A stretch of DNA of 64,000 nt from contig CAVPGV010000004.1 of assembly GCA_963704075.1 (NCBI GenBank), forward strand, positions 1-64,000. Direction: 5' to 3'. Below the pieces are notes generated by a model. That model saw only the letters and a list, made by a program, of their open reading frames with translations. It did not search any database and was not told the origin of the DNA. The DNA comes from JADKAV01 sp963704075. GTDB taxonomy: Bacteria; Actinomycetota; Actinomycetes; S36-B12; UBA10799. Below are positions 42,979 to 51,474 of the stretch, piece by piece. The position numbers were made by a program, and so were the translations under genes. Position 1 is the first letter of the stretch. Each line of letters opens with the position of its first letter.

Positions 42979-44246
42979 TGTACCGGCGCTTGATCTACTT
43001 CGGGCTTGCCGTGTGCGCCACCGCGCTCATAGCGCTGGTCGTGCCGCTGGCCCTGGCCTCGCGCGACATCGTGCAGGCGAATCAACTGAGCGCGGCTGCG
43101 GCCAAGGCGCGCGCGGTGGCCAACGAATGGCAGCAGTATGGCGGGTCCGACGGGGACGACCTCATTCCGATACCGGTGTCGGACTCCCCGGGTCAGGTGA
43201 CTTTGTTCGGTCACGACGGCGAGGTGGTCGGTCCGAACCCGCCGCAGGCCCGGCGTGCGGTCGCGGCCGCGTTCAACGGCGGAACGGCCTCGGACATCGT
43301 CGACGGCTCGGGCTACGTCACGGCGCCGGCGTACTTCGATGACGAGTTCGGGGTCGTGCTGGTGAGTCTGACACCGCAGGAGGTCCGGGAGGGTCTGCTC
43401 CCGCGACTGGCCGCACTCGCCGGCGTCTCGTTGATACTGCTGGCCATTTCCGGTGGTGCCGCATGGTGGTTGGCGCGGCTGACAGTGGCGCCCCTGCGCG
43501 ACCTCGAGCAGACGGCCAACGCGGTGGCCGGCGGAGATCTGACCGCGCGTGCCCCGTCGTCGTCCATCACGGAGATCGAGCACGTCGGGGTGGCGCTCAA
43601 CCGGCTCACCGGCCGGGTCCAGGAGCTGCTCGCTGAGGAGCGTGAGTACACCGCCGAACTCGCCCACCAGTTGCGCACACCCCTGACGGTCCTGTCCGTC
43701 GACGTCGACGCGGTCGACGATCCCGAGACCCGGGAGCGCCTCGAGGACGATCTGGCCTCGGTGCACCGCATGGTCGACGAGATCATCAACACCGCCCGGC
43801 GATCGAGCCGGGAGGGTCTGCACGCCAAGTGCGATGCGGCGGCGGTGGTCCGCGACCGGGTGCAGTTCTGGCGGGTACTGGCCGAGGATCAGGGCCGGGC
43901 CTTCAGCGAGTCCCTCCCGGACTCCGCCCTGCCCGTCCGACTCACCGCGGACGATCTCGCCTCGGCCCTGGACATCTTGTTCCAGAACGTCTTCCTGCAC
44001 ACCGACGAGGGCGTGGCGTTCGGGGTCGAGGCGTCCGCCCACGACGGATTCACCGACGTGACCGTCTGGGACCGCGGGAACGGGTTCTCCGAGGGCCCGC
44101 GCGACGCCGCCACGATCGGCTCGACCCGGTTGGGGCTGTCGATCGCCCGCCGCCTGAGCCAGGCCTCCGGCGGGGCGTTGTTGATCGCCCACGAACCGTC
44201 CGGCGGCGCGCGCGTCACTCTGCGGCTAGGACCTCCTGGCAGTTGA
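42978..44246 (+). CDS. Sensor histidine kinase (HAMP type)
   Basis: A 422-residue classical membrane kinase: TM1 (IYFGLAVCATALIALVVPLA), an extracytoplasmic domain of about 130 residues, TM2 (LAALAGVSLILLAISGGAAW), HAMP (RLTVAPLRDLEQTANAVAGG), H box AELAHQLRTPLTVLS, and ATPase domain. The ATP-lid boxes are diverged: the N box reads DILFQNVFLHTDEG and the G2 box STRLGLSIARR instead of GxGLGL. This is common in some actinobacterial kinases and need not abolish activity. Cognate to the regulator that overlaps its start. Confidence 0.92.
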   Translation: MYRRLIYFGLAVCATALIALVVPLALASRDIVQANQLSAAAAKARAVANEWQQYGGSDGDDLIPIPVSDSPGQVTLFGHDGEVVGPNPPQARRAVAAAFNGGTASDIVDGSGYVTAPAYFDDEFGVVLVSLTPQEVREGLLPRLAALAGVSLILLAISGGAAWWLARLTVAPLRDLEQTANAVAGGDLTARAPSSSITEIEHVGVALNRLTGRVQELLAEEREYTAELAHQLRTPLTVLSVDVDAVDDPETRERLEDDLASVHRMVDEIINTARRSSREGLHAKCDAAAVVRDRVQFWRVLAEDQGRAFSESLPDSALPVRLTADDLASALDILFQNVFLHTDEGVAFGVEASAHDGFTDVTVWDRGNGFSEGPRDAATIGSTRLGLSIARRLSQASGGALLIAHEPSGGARVTLRLGPPGS

Positions 44247-44303
44247 GTCCCCGCGCGCACATGCTGCGCATCACCGTTGGTGATGCGGCGCGGAAACGCA
44301 GAC

Positions 44304-44366
44304 ATGCCCTCTTGCCTTGAGGAAATGGGAGTTCCTAACGCCTCCAGATCGCAAGAAGAGGGGCAT
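44304..44366. terminator. Bulged hairpin after the histidine kinase
   Basis: ATGCCCTCTTGC (44304-44315) pairs with GCAAGAAGAGGGGCAT (44351-44366) except for a four-base bulge, and is followed by TCTCTT. It lies about 57 bases after the kinase stop and could end the apbE operon. Confidence 0.45.
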
Positions 44367-44392
44367 CTCTTGGGTGCATCTGCTGCACGCAC

Positions 44393-44443
44393 CGAAGGTT
44401 GAATGAGAACGACCGCCCAGTGGTCGTTCTCATTCAACCTTCG
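44393..44443. repeat. Perfect 22-base inverted repeat
   Basis: 44393-44414 is the exact reverse complement of 44422-44443 with a 7-base loop GCCCAGT. It lies between the kinase and a truncated antitoxin-like gene. It could be a second terminator or the end of a mobile element. Confidence 0.7.
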
Positions 44444-44486
44444 CCCATCCACAGGCCGGATCCACCGACAACCGGCTTCCGCCACC

Positions 44487-44681
44487 ATGAATCGGGTGCC
44501 GCCCAGACTGTCCGAACGCCTCACGGCCCAAGCGAACGTGATCGCCGTATGGCGGCTCGGTGACCAGGGCCGCCGGATCGTCCGACGAGCTCACAGGGCG
44601 GGCCACTGGCACAGACTGACCTCGGATGTGTACGCGGCTGCCCCGTCGGATCCCACCGAGGAGCAGTGGATCTGGGCTTAG
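44487..44681 (+). pseudogene. N-terminal remnant of an AbiEi-type / DNA-binding-like protein
   Basis: A 64-residue frame, RLSERLTAQANVIAVWRLGD, GRRIVRRAHRAGHWHRLTSD, VYAAAPSDPTEEQWIWA, resembling the N-terminal winged-helix start of actinobacterial AbiEi-like or DUF559-associated proteins (…GRLHRLHRGVYAVG… pattern). It stops abruptly ten bases before the next gene, so the bulk of the protein is missing. Homology is by pattern only. Confidence 0.45.
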
Positions 44682-44690
44682 GCTGCGCAC

Positions 44691-45999
44691 ATGATCGAGA
44701 TCCTGGAACCGCGCTGGCTGCTGCCCATCGAACCCTGGTCGATCCTCGAGGGCGACGCCGTGGCCATCGAGGACGGTCGGATCATCGCGATCGGCAGCCG
44801 CGACGAACTGCGCGAGAGGTATCCGGATGCGACGCAGAACCGTCCTGCCCGACCACGTCCTCATGCCCGGACTGGTCAACGCACACACTCATGCGGCGAT
44901 GACCCTGTTGCGCGGGTTCGCCGACGATGTGCCGTTGATGACGTGGCTGCGGCAGCGGATCTGGCCGGTCGAAGGGCGCTGGGTCGATCCTGACTTCGTC
45001 ACCGACGGCACTCGACTGGCCGCTGCCGAGATGCTGCGCGGCGGGGTCACCTGTTTCGCCGACATGTACTTCTTCCCGGAGCAGGCCATCGAGGCGTGCC
45101 TGCGGTCCGGCATCAGGATCCTGTCCGGTCAAGTGGTGGTGGACGCGACCACCGCCTACGCACAGCGGATCGGCCGATCACCTGCACAAGGCAGTCCGCG
45201 TGATCGAGCAGTACCGCGATGTCCCGGGCGTACATTTCAGCCTCGCTCCGCACGCTCCGTACACCGTCTCCGACGAGGTCTTCGCGTCGTTGAAGGTCGC
45301 TGTGTGAGGAACTCGAGCATCCCGTTGCACACACACCTGCACGAGACCCTCGAGGAGGTGGATGAGTCCATCGCGCAGTACGGCGTGCGCCCACTGGAAC
45401 GGCTGGATCGGCTCGGGGTGGTGGGCCCGGACTTCATGGCGGTACACGCTGTGCATCTGACGGACGATGAAATCGCCCTGCTGGCCGACCGGGGTGCTTC
45501 CGCGGTCCACTGCCCGACCTCCAATCTGAAGCTGGCCTCAGGGGTCGCGCGTTTCGCCGACTGGCTGGCAGCGGGGATGAGCGTCGGACTGGGCACCGAC
45601 GGGGTGGCCAGCAACAACCGCTTGGACCTTCTGTCCGACATGCGGTTGGCATCGTTGCTGGCGAAAGGCTCCACCGGTGACGCCTCGGTCGTGCCGGCCC
45701 GTGAGGCCCTGCGAGCCGCGACCCTGGGCGGCGCCAACGCGCTGGGACTGGGGCATCTGATCGGCAGCATCAGCGCGGACAAGTCCGCCGATCTGGTCGC
45801 TGTGGACTTGTCCGACCAGGACCTGTCGCCGATGTACGACGTCGCCTCCCACCTGGTCAACTGCGTGGACCGGCATCACGTCAGTGATGTGTGGGTCGCC
45901 GGCCGGCAGGTGGTGCGGCATTCGGAACTGGTGGATGAGGACCCGGCGCAATTGCGGGAGCTGGCGACCGCGTGGCAGGAACGGATCAGGAGTTCCTGA
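44691..45999 (+). CDS. MTA/SAH deaminase-type amidohydrolase (three frameshifts)
   Basis: About 435 residues across breaks near 44825, 45170 and 45300. Metal-dependent deaminase of the MtaD/SsnA group acting on methylthioadenosine, S-adenosylhomocysteine or similar purines. Metal ligands are visible: HxH in PGLVNAHTHAAMTLLRG, His in FSLAPHAPYTVSD and PLHTHLHETLEEV, and Asp in GLGTDGVASNNRLDLLSDM. The N-terminal barrel MIEILEPRWLLPIEPW and the C-terminal VSDVWVAGRQVV strand match cytosine-deaminase-like enzymes. The first two breaks are cured by removing one base each (AGAAC, GGCCG). Substrate preference cannot be fixed from sequence alone. Confidence 0.85.
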
Positions 46000-46133
46000 C
46001 CAGTTCTGGTGTGGGCGCCGAGTTGGCTGATCGCCGCGCAGACTTCCAGTGCTGGAGAGCCCGCGAGAGTGATGGAGCGGGTCGGCACTGCATCAGGACC
46101 GATGATGAGGTGGCTGACCGGCAGATCGGATCG

Positions 46134-47489
46134 CTACTTCTTCTTGACCTTCCACCGCTTGATGTGGGAGTACGAGGCGTACTGACTTGTGGCGGGGGCC
46201 CTCAGTTTCAGGGTGACCTTCAGCGTCTTCTTGCCCCGGGTCAGGATGGTCACCTTGCCTTTCTTCGTCGTCCTGACCTTTGAGTACTTCTTGCCCTTCG
46301 GCTTGACTGTGACCTTCGACTTGGCCTTCTGCCCGGCGCTTGTCTTCACGGCCTTCTTGAGCAGGACGGTCTTGCCCTTGTACTTGATCTTCTTGGGCAC
46401 CTTCACCGTCGCGGTTTGTTTCAGTGGCGCCGGTGTCACGGGTGTCACGGGTGTCACAGGGGTCACAGGGGTCACAGGGGTCACCCCTGGTTCGGTCCAG
46501 GGGGTGATCCGCCCGATCTTGCTCGCGTTCAGTTCCGTGAACCAGAGGTTGCCGTCCGGGCCAGCGGCGATGCCCCAGGGATAGCTGTAGCCGGTGGGAA
46601 TCGCTGAAGATTCGGTGACGGTACCGGTGGGGGTGATCCTGCCGATCCTGTTGATGTACGGCGCGGTGAACCAGAGGTTGCCGTCCGGGCCGGCCGTGAT
46701 GCCGGTGGGGTGACTGTTCGTGCTCGGCAGGGGAAACTCGGTGATGGTGCCGCCCGGGGTGATCCGCCCGATCTTGTTCCCGGTGTATTCGGTGAACCAG
46801 AGGTTGCCGTCGGGGCCGGCCGTGATGCCGCGTGGGCCACTGGCCGCGGTGGGGACGGGGTATTCGGTGATCGTACCGCCGGGGGTGATCCGCCCGATCT
46901 TGTTCCCGGTGTATTCGGTGAACCAGAGGTTGCCGTCCGGACCGGCCGTGATGCCGCGTGGGCCACTGGCCGCGGTGGGGACGGCGTATTCGGCGATGGC
47001 GCCGCCCGGTGTGATCCGTCCGATCTTGCTGGCGTAGTCCTCGGTGAACCAGAGGTTGCCGTCCGGACCGGCCGCGATGCCTTGGGGGCTACTGGACGCG
47101 GTGGGTATGACGTATTCGGTGATGGCGCCGCCCGGGGTGATCCGCCCGATCTTGTTCCTGTCGTGTTCGGTGAACCAGAGGTTGCCGTCCGGGCCGGCCG
47201 CGATGCCTGAGGAGCGACTGGCTGCGGTGGGGACGGCGTATTCGGTGAAAGCGCCGCTTGGGGTGATCCGCCCGATCTTGTTCCCGATGCTCTCGGTGAA
47301 CCAGAGGTTGCCGTCGGGGCCGGTGGCGATGCCTACCGGGGAACTACCCGCGGTGGGGATGGTGTACTCCGTGATGTCGCTGGGATGATCTGCCGCCATC
47401 GCCGGTGCCCCCAGCACTGCCAGAACCGTCGCGATGCTCGCGATGATCGCGAAGACGAGCGAACTTTTTGATGAGATGCGCGTGTCCAT
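46134..47489 (-). CDS. Secreted Vgb-like beta-propeller with Lys-rich C-terminal domain
   Basis: A 451-residue exported protein: signal peptide (FAIIASIATVLAVLGAPAMA), seven 42-residue repeats of virginiamycin B lyase type, each with GIAAGPDGNLWFTE and KIGRITPGG, residues about 39-332, a linker of five to six VTP triplets, and a basic C-terminal domain (VPKKIKYKGKTVLLKKAV, KKGKVTILTRGKKTLKVTLK) ending KRWKVKKK. The repeats are nearly identical at the DNA level, suggesting recent duplication. The true lyase has catalytic His/Glu residues I cannot confirm here, so a binding role is as likely. ATG 47489 follows GGGGGGA. Confidence 0.88.
   Translation of the reverse strand: MDTRISSKSSLVFAIIASIATVLAVLGAPAMAADHPSDITEYTIPTAGSSPVGIATGPDGNLWFTESIGNKIGRITPSGAFTEYAVPTAASRSSGIAAGPDGNLWFTEHDRNKIGRITPGGAITEYVIPTASSSPQGIAAGPDGNLWFTEDYASKIGRITPGGAIAEYAVPTAASGPRGITAGPDGNLWFTEYTGNKIGRITPGGTITEYPVPTAASGPRGITAGPDGNLWFTEYTGNKIGRITPGGTITEFPLPSTNSHPTGITAGPDGNLWFTAPYINRIGRITPTGTVTESSAIPTGYSYPWGIAAGPDGNLWFTELNASKIGRITPWTEPGVTPVTPVTPVTPVTPVTPAPLKQTATVKVPKKIKYKGKTVLLKKAVKTSAGQKAKSKVTVKPKGKKYSKVRTTKKGKVTILTRGKKTLKVTLKLRAPATSQYASYSHIKRWKVKKK
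46431..46486 (-). repeat. 9-base tandem repeat coding the VTP linker
   Basis: Five to six units of the type GGTGTCACG / GGTCACAGG encode Val-Thr-Pro triplets between the propeller and the Lys-rich domain. Such short arrays can change copy number. Confidence 0.8.
46494..47375 (-). repeat. Seven 126-base repeats of the propeller gene
   Basis: Each unit encodes one 42-residue blade. The blocks coding GPDGNLWFTE and KIGRITPGG recur almost unchanged, and blades four and five are nearly identical over their full length, pointing to recent internal duplication. Confidence 0.8.
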
Positions 47490-47899
47490 GATGTCCCCCC
47501 TGGGGTAGGAATCGCCGCTCCTTCAGGATACACCCGCAACCACGGCAGTCGCCCTCAGATCGACCTCGTGGAGGCAGCATCACGACCGGGGCGTTCACTG
47601 TTGGCGCCGAGCGGGAAGTCATTCGTGACGGACTCCCGGCTTCGGGTGCGCCGATGGCGGGCCCATCTCGGATCGAGGGAGTCCGGGACCGCAGATGTGC
47701 CAGGCGCACGGAGGCGGAGACCGGGACTAGCGACGGGTGGTGAGAGCTGAACGCCCAAGCAACCCGCGGGACTCGGGCCTGCGTTGTGCGCTTCGGTCAG
47801 CCTCCCCGGGCGCGCGGCCTGCGGACGAACGGGCCCACCAGACCCAGCAACGCTGGCTTCGCGCACGGCCCGCCGCCGGCGACCTGCCCGCGGCCCAAG
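47490..47899. other. Stretch before the IS481 remnant
   Basis: No convincing gene. It contains the upstream region of the propeller gene and, towards its right end, GC-rich sequence that may already belong to the decayed transposase. Confidence 0.4.
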
Positions 47900-48320
47900 C
47901 ACTGCCGGCGAGTTCGACCACGCCTACGCCCACCATCGTCACCAGGGCTTGGGCATGTGCACCCCAGCCCAGGCCCTGACCGCCGGGCCGGTTGCCGTTC
48001 CACCGCTGCCACCAGCACGAGCCCCACCACGCGACCCGATCCCGCAAACCCGCCAATTGAAAGTCCCCGACAACGGAGTCGTGACCGTGGGCAAGTCCCG
48101 GATCAACCTCGGCTCACACCACCGCGGTCAACGCATCACCGTCGTCTTCAGCGGATACGTCATCAGCGTCTTTCATCCCAACGACCGCCTCGTCCGCACC
48201 GTGCACATCGAACCCGGCCGAACGTTCTACGTCAACGGCAAACCCCCGGAAGCCGACCACGACACAAACGTCCGGACTAACCTGAGACATCCAAACTGTC
48301 CGGACCAACCCGAGACATGA
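47900..48320 (+). pseudogene. IS481-family transposase, C-terminal remnant
   Basis: Only the end of an IS481 (DDE) transposase is left: YAHHRHQGLGMCTPAQAL corresponds to the conserved HxxHQGLG..TPAxA region after the catalytic Glu, then VPDNGVVTVGKSRINLGSHH and ITVVFSGYVISVFHPNDRLV match the C-terminal beta domain, with RTVHIEPGRTFYVNG. The N-terminal two thirds are missing. The element's right end with direct repeats follows. Confidence 0.7.
48271..48318 (+). repeat. 20-base direct repeats at the IS481 end
   Basis: TCCGGACTAACCTGAGACAT (48271-48290) and TCCGGACCAACCCGAGACAT (48299-48318) differ at two positions and are eight bases apart, followed by GACA. IS481-type ends in actinobacteria often carry such repeated transposase-binding sites. 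Confidence 0.65.
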
Positions 48321-48433
48321 CAGGTACGTGAGGTGTCACTTCCTCACCAAGATCGCGCTACACCTGGCCGACGTCGCCTCGCCCACATCGACCCCTGTAC
48401 GCCAGCGAACCGCTCGTGCCCATGGGCGACGGC

Positions 48434-50587
48434 TCAAGGGAACCACACGCGCAGGAACCGGGGCCGATACCGGATCGGATCGTCCAGGATGCGCTGAGGA
48501 TCGAGGTGGTTGCGGCTGTAGGACACCACCATGCTGTTTGCCTTGGGCAGCACGTCGGGATGCGCCAGCGCCATGTAGACAAGGCGCCCGGCTTCGAGTT
48601 CGGACGGCATGACTGCCAGGACAGGCCCTTCGTAGAACGGCCCAGTCGGGGTGGATGCCATCCACACGCGCAGGTACGAGCCGAGGAACTCGTCCTGCTT
48701 CGATAGCGCGTACCACGTCTTCCCACGATGGAAGACGCTGAAGGTCTGCGAGGTGCCGCCAGCGGCGGCGATAATCTCGGCGGCAGAACCAGCAGAGTCG
48801 CTCCAATCGAATCCGTCCCAGTACTGAAGGGCAGTGGGATCGAGGACCTCGTCGACGTGGACTCGGGCGACCTGCACCGAGAACCCCAGGGTGTCACCGC
48901 GGTTGGCGGTCCCGTACAGGTAAACCCAGTCCCTGTCGACCGCCGAGGCCGCACCCCACATCGGCCGACTCAAGTCCGCGAGATCGGGGGACAGATCCTT
49001 CACCGCGACCAACTGGGGCACCTCGCCGGGCCGGACGACGAACACGGCCACGGACGGACCGAGGGCTTCGAACCCGAAGACACCCGATCCGTGCTGGTGC
49101 ACACGCTGGACCCACACCGGTACCAGGTCGTATCCCGGCAGGCTGACTCTGACTGCCGACATGGGCCAGTAGCCAACGGCAGATTGCGGACGGTTGGGGA
49201 TGACCGCCCCGCCGGTATCGGGCACGACAGCCCGCAGACACCGATCGTCGGCCACCAGCATGGAGTTGCGGACCATCCCGGCGTTCTCACGCAGTGTGTC
49301 GCCGAACAACCAGAGCGTCCGCCCGTCCTGCAACCTGACGTCGAAGCCCACATCTGCGCCGGCGAAATAGGGGGTTCCGGGACGACGTGTGATTCGGTTG
49401 AGATCCGCGACAGAGTCGACCTTGGGGATGGGGGTACATGTGGACAGCCGGTTCGACGGCAGCGACTGCGTGGCCGGTTGGGCCACCACGGATTCGGGTG
49501 CCATCGAGACCGTTGCGAGGAGCACGACCATGAAGGAGACCACGATCGCGCTGATCCTGCGTCGCCGGGCCGGCGAGACTCTATCGAGCTGATGCGGCAT
49601 CCGTCGCGTCAGTGCCAGCGCCAGTAATCCGCCGATGACCCACGAGCCCATCTGCACCCCATTGTGGACGAGCCCAGTGGCGCCGTACACCATCGCCGAC
49701 GTGACCGCGGCGGCAGCTGATCCCGTCGGTGACAAGTGCCAACCCCACTGCACCCACACGGGCAGGAAGACGGGGTCAACCCCGAGCGCGGCGGGCCACA
49801 CCGCCATGAGACAGGCAGCGGCCGCCACAGCGAAGCCGGTCCAGCCGAACGTCATCTCGAGGGCCAGAGTGAGAACCATCGCCATCACCACCGCGACAAA
49901 GAGCCAGAGGGCAGCGGCCCATCCGACCACGGCAGCGACCCAGAGTGCGGCAGAAACGACCACGACACCAGCCGCGATCCGGGCCCGATGGTGGAATCTG
50001 CGGGCCCGGGCGCCCCAACCCATCGACACCAGGGCCGCAATCAGGAAGCCCATGACGAGCGCGACCGACGCCAGATACCGTGCCGTCTCTGCACTTGCCG
50101 CGGCCTCCCGCACCTGGACGACGACCGACCGGCCGCGCAAGGCTTCTGCGGACCGGAGTCCACTGACTAGTGCAGTAACGGCGTGGACGTTCTGACCGGT
50201 GGGGATGACCAGGGTGTCCCGGGTGGTGCTCAGGTCCACGATGAGCACAGCCCGCGACCTGCCCTGGTCAAGTTCCCGGAGGGCGGCCCCTTCGTCGAGT
50301 GTCTGGCGGACGACCACCCGCGATCCGAGGTCGTCCCGGAGACTTGTCACCATTACCGGCGCAGCCACGACAGACAGCGGTGCCTCGTGCAGTTGACCGC
50401 GCGCGTTGAAGACAACCAGAACGATCAAGGTGACCAGCGCCGCGAGGATGGCCAGAACCAGTGCGTAGAGCCGCATCCTCGATGCCCGGATCGGGGCGCG
50501 CGCCATGATGGCGGCGAAGACCTCCTCCGGAGTGCGATCCAGGGTGTCATCGGCCTGTGCGAAGCCCGCCGCCGAGCGGCGCTGCAT
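48434..50587 (-). CDS. Membrane protein with extracytoplasmic DUF4185-like domain
   Basis: A 717-residue intact protein. Residues 38-60 are a first membrane helix (LYALVLAILAALVTLIVLVV), followed by a loop of about 105 residues and five or six further helices to about residue 325, the topology of YhgE/ABC-2 type permeases. After another hydrophobic segment (VVSFMVVLLATVSMAPESVV) comes a 330-residue beta-rich domain with FDVRLQDGRTLWLFGDTLRE, DRDWVYLYGTANRGDTLGF and VYMALAHPDVLPKANSMVVS, resembling DUF4185 five-bladed, glycosidase-like domains. The combination is unfamiliar to me. No ATPase gene is adjacent. Start ATG 50587; function unknown. Confidence 0.72.
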   Translation of the reverse strand: MQRRSAAGFAQADDTLDRTPEEVFAAIMARAPIRASRMRLYALVLAILAALVTLIVLVVFNARGQLHEAPLSVVAAPVMVTSLRDDLGSRVVVRQTLDEGAALRELDQGRSRAVLIVDLSTTRDTLVIPTGQNVHAVTALVSGLRSAEALRGRSVVVQVREAAASAETARYLASVALVMGFLIAALVSMGWGARARRFHHRARIAAGVVVVSAALWVAAVVGWAAALWLFVAVVMAMVLTLALEMTFGWTGFAVAAAACLMAVWPAALGVDPVFLPVWVQWGWHLSPTGSAAAAVTSAMVYGATGLVHNGVQMGSWVIGGLLALALTRRMPHQLDRVSPARRRRISAIVVSFMVVLLATVSMAPESVVAQPATQSLPSNRLSTCTPIPKVDSVADLNRITRRPGTPYFAGADVGFDVRLQDGRTLWLFGDTLRENAGMVRNSMLVADDRCLRAVVPDTGGAVIPNRPQSAVGYWPMSAVRVSLPGYDLVPVWVQRVHQHGSGVFGFEALGPSVAVFVVRPGEVPQLVAVKDLSPDLADLSRPMWGAASAVDRDWVYLYGTANRGDTLGFSVQVARVHVDEVLDPTALQYWDGFDWSDSAGSAAEIIAAAGGTSQTFSVFHRGKTWYALSKQDEFLGSYLRVWMASTPTGPFYEGPVLAVMPSELEAGRLVYMALAHPDVLPKANSMVVSYSRNHLDPQRILDDPIRYRPRFLRVWFP

Positions 50588-51069
50588 GATCAGCCCCCCA
50601 ACAGGGTTCCCCCCGAACCCACACCTACGATTCTACGCTCAACCACGTGTATCCCCTGGTTGCGCGGGTCTCCACCCGTCGAGTAGCGGCACCGACGTGG
50701 CATCCAACCAGCAGTCGAGCCCTCCCCGCCGCTGCGTTGCGCGCGTCTGCAGACATCCGGGAGAACCCGCGCCGGAAACACCCCAGAGGCGCCGAAGCTA
50801 CACGCAAACGACCCACCTGTCGGCGACTTAGTAGCCTCCACCCGCCACGGTGCCCGGTCCTAGCCGCCGACATGGCGTACCGCCCCGGTCCGCTCAGGCC
50901 GCATGACTTGCCGACGACGAGCCGTTGCCGTTTCCATGGCGTTTCTGAAACCCAATCGACACGACAAGCACGAGTACCAACCGACCAATTCCACAACGCG
51001 GACGGCAGTTACAGCCCCCTGCTGAACTCCAAGAGATATTCGACGGCCTGGACCTGGACGCCGAATGGA
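50588..51069. other. 482-base stretch with no recognised gene
   Basis: Open frames on both strands give Arg/Pro/Ser-rich products without motifs. It lies between the start of the DUF4185 fusion gene and the end of an RCC1-like remnant. I cannot name a promoter or RNA here. Confidence 0.45.
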
Positions 51070-51443
51070 TCACCTAATGCACGATCGGATCGCGGTAACC
51101 GTTCTGCCGGCCAGCACTACGGCAGTGTTCACGGCGACCGGCACCGCCATCGCAGAGTTCGTGGTGCTGTTGTCCCGAGCCGCCCGTAGAGAGTTGCCGC
51201 CCCAGCAGGAGATCTTGCCGTCGGCCCGGCACAAGAATGTAGGTCTCCGGCCGTCATCGCGGTGACCTTTCCACCGGCAAGTATCACACTCGTGTTCACC
51301 TGGACTGCCAACTCGTCGTTCAGGCCAGCCCGAACGACAACTGTCAGTCCAGGGTGGCAATACCTGCCGAAGCCCGCGGCTTGTCCCGGGAAGTTGGTCG
51401 CGGCCACCCAGGCGACGACCGCGACCCCCAGGCCGCACGACAT
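51070..51443 (-). pseudogene. RCC1-repeat secreted protein remnant
   Basis: From ATG 51443 a hydrophobic N-terminus (GLGVAVVAWVAATNF) leads into RCC1-like repeats: VNTSVILAGGKVTAMTAGDLHSC, then in another frame ADGKISCWGGNS, TNSAMAVPVAVNTAVVLAG and RTVTAIRSCIR. The unit VLAGKTVTAI.AGD.HSCA.DG...CWG is typical of exported actinobacterial RCC1 proteins, which normally have many more repeats. Here about one and a half remain and the frame is broken, so the gene is truncated. Confidence 0.6.
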
Positions 51444-51474
51444 CCAGACGCCACGCGCCGCCGATGCCTGTCGG

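Noticed and set aside
44691..45999. The deaminase as a genuine pseudogene
   Set aside because: All metal ligands and both ends of the protein are conserved, and two of the three breaks are cured by removing one base next to an identical base; an assembly error is more likely.
46494..47375. CRISPR-like array
   Set aside because: The regular repeats are in frame and encode beta-propeller blades; there are no short palindromic repeats with unique spacers, and no cas genes.
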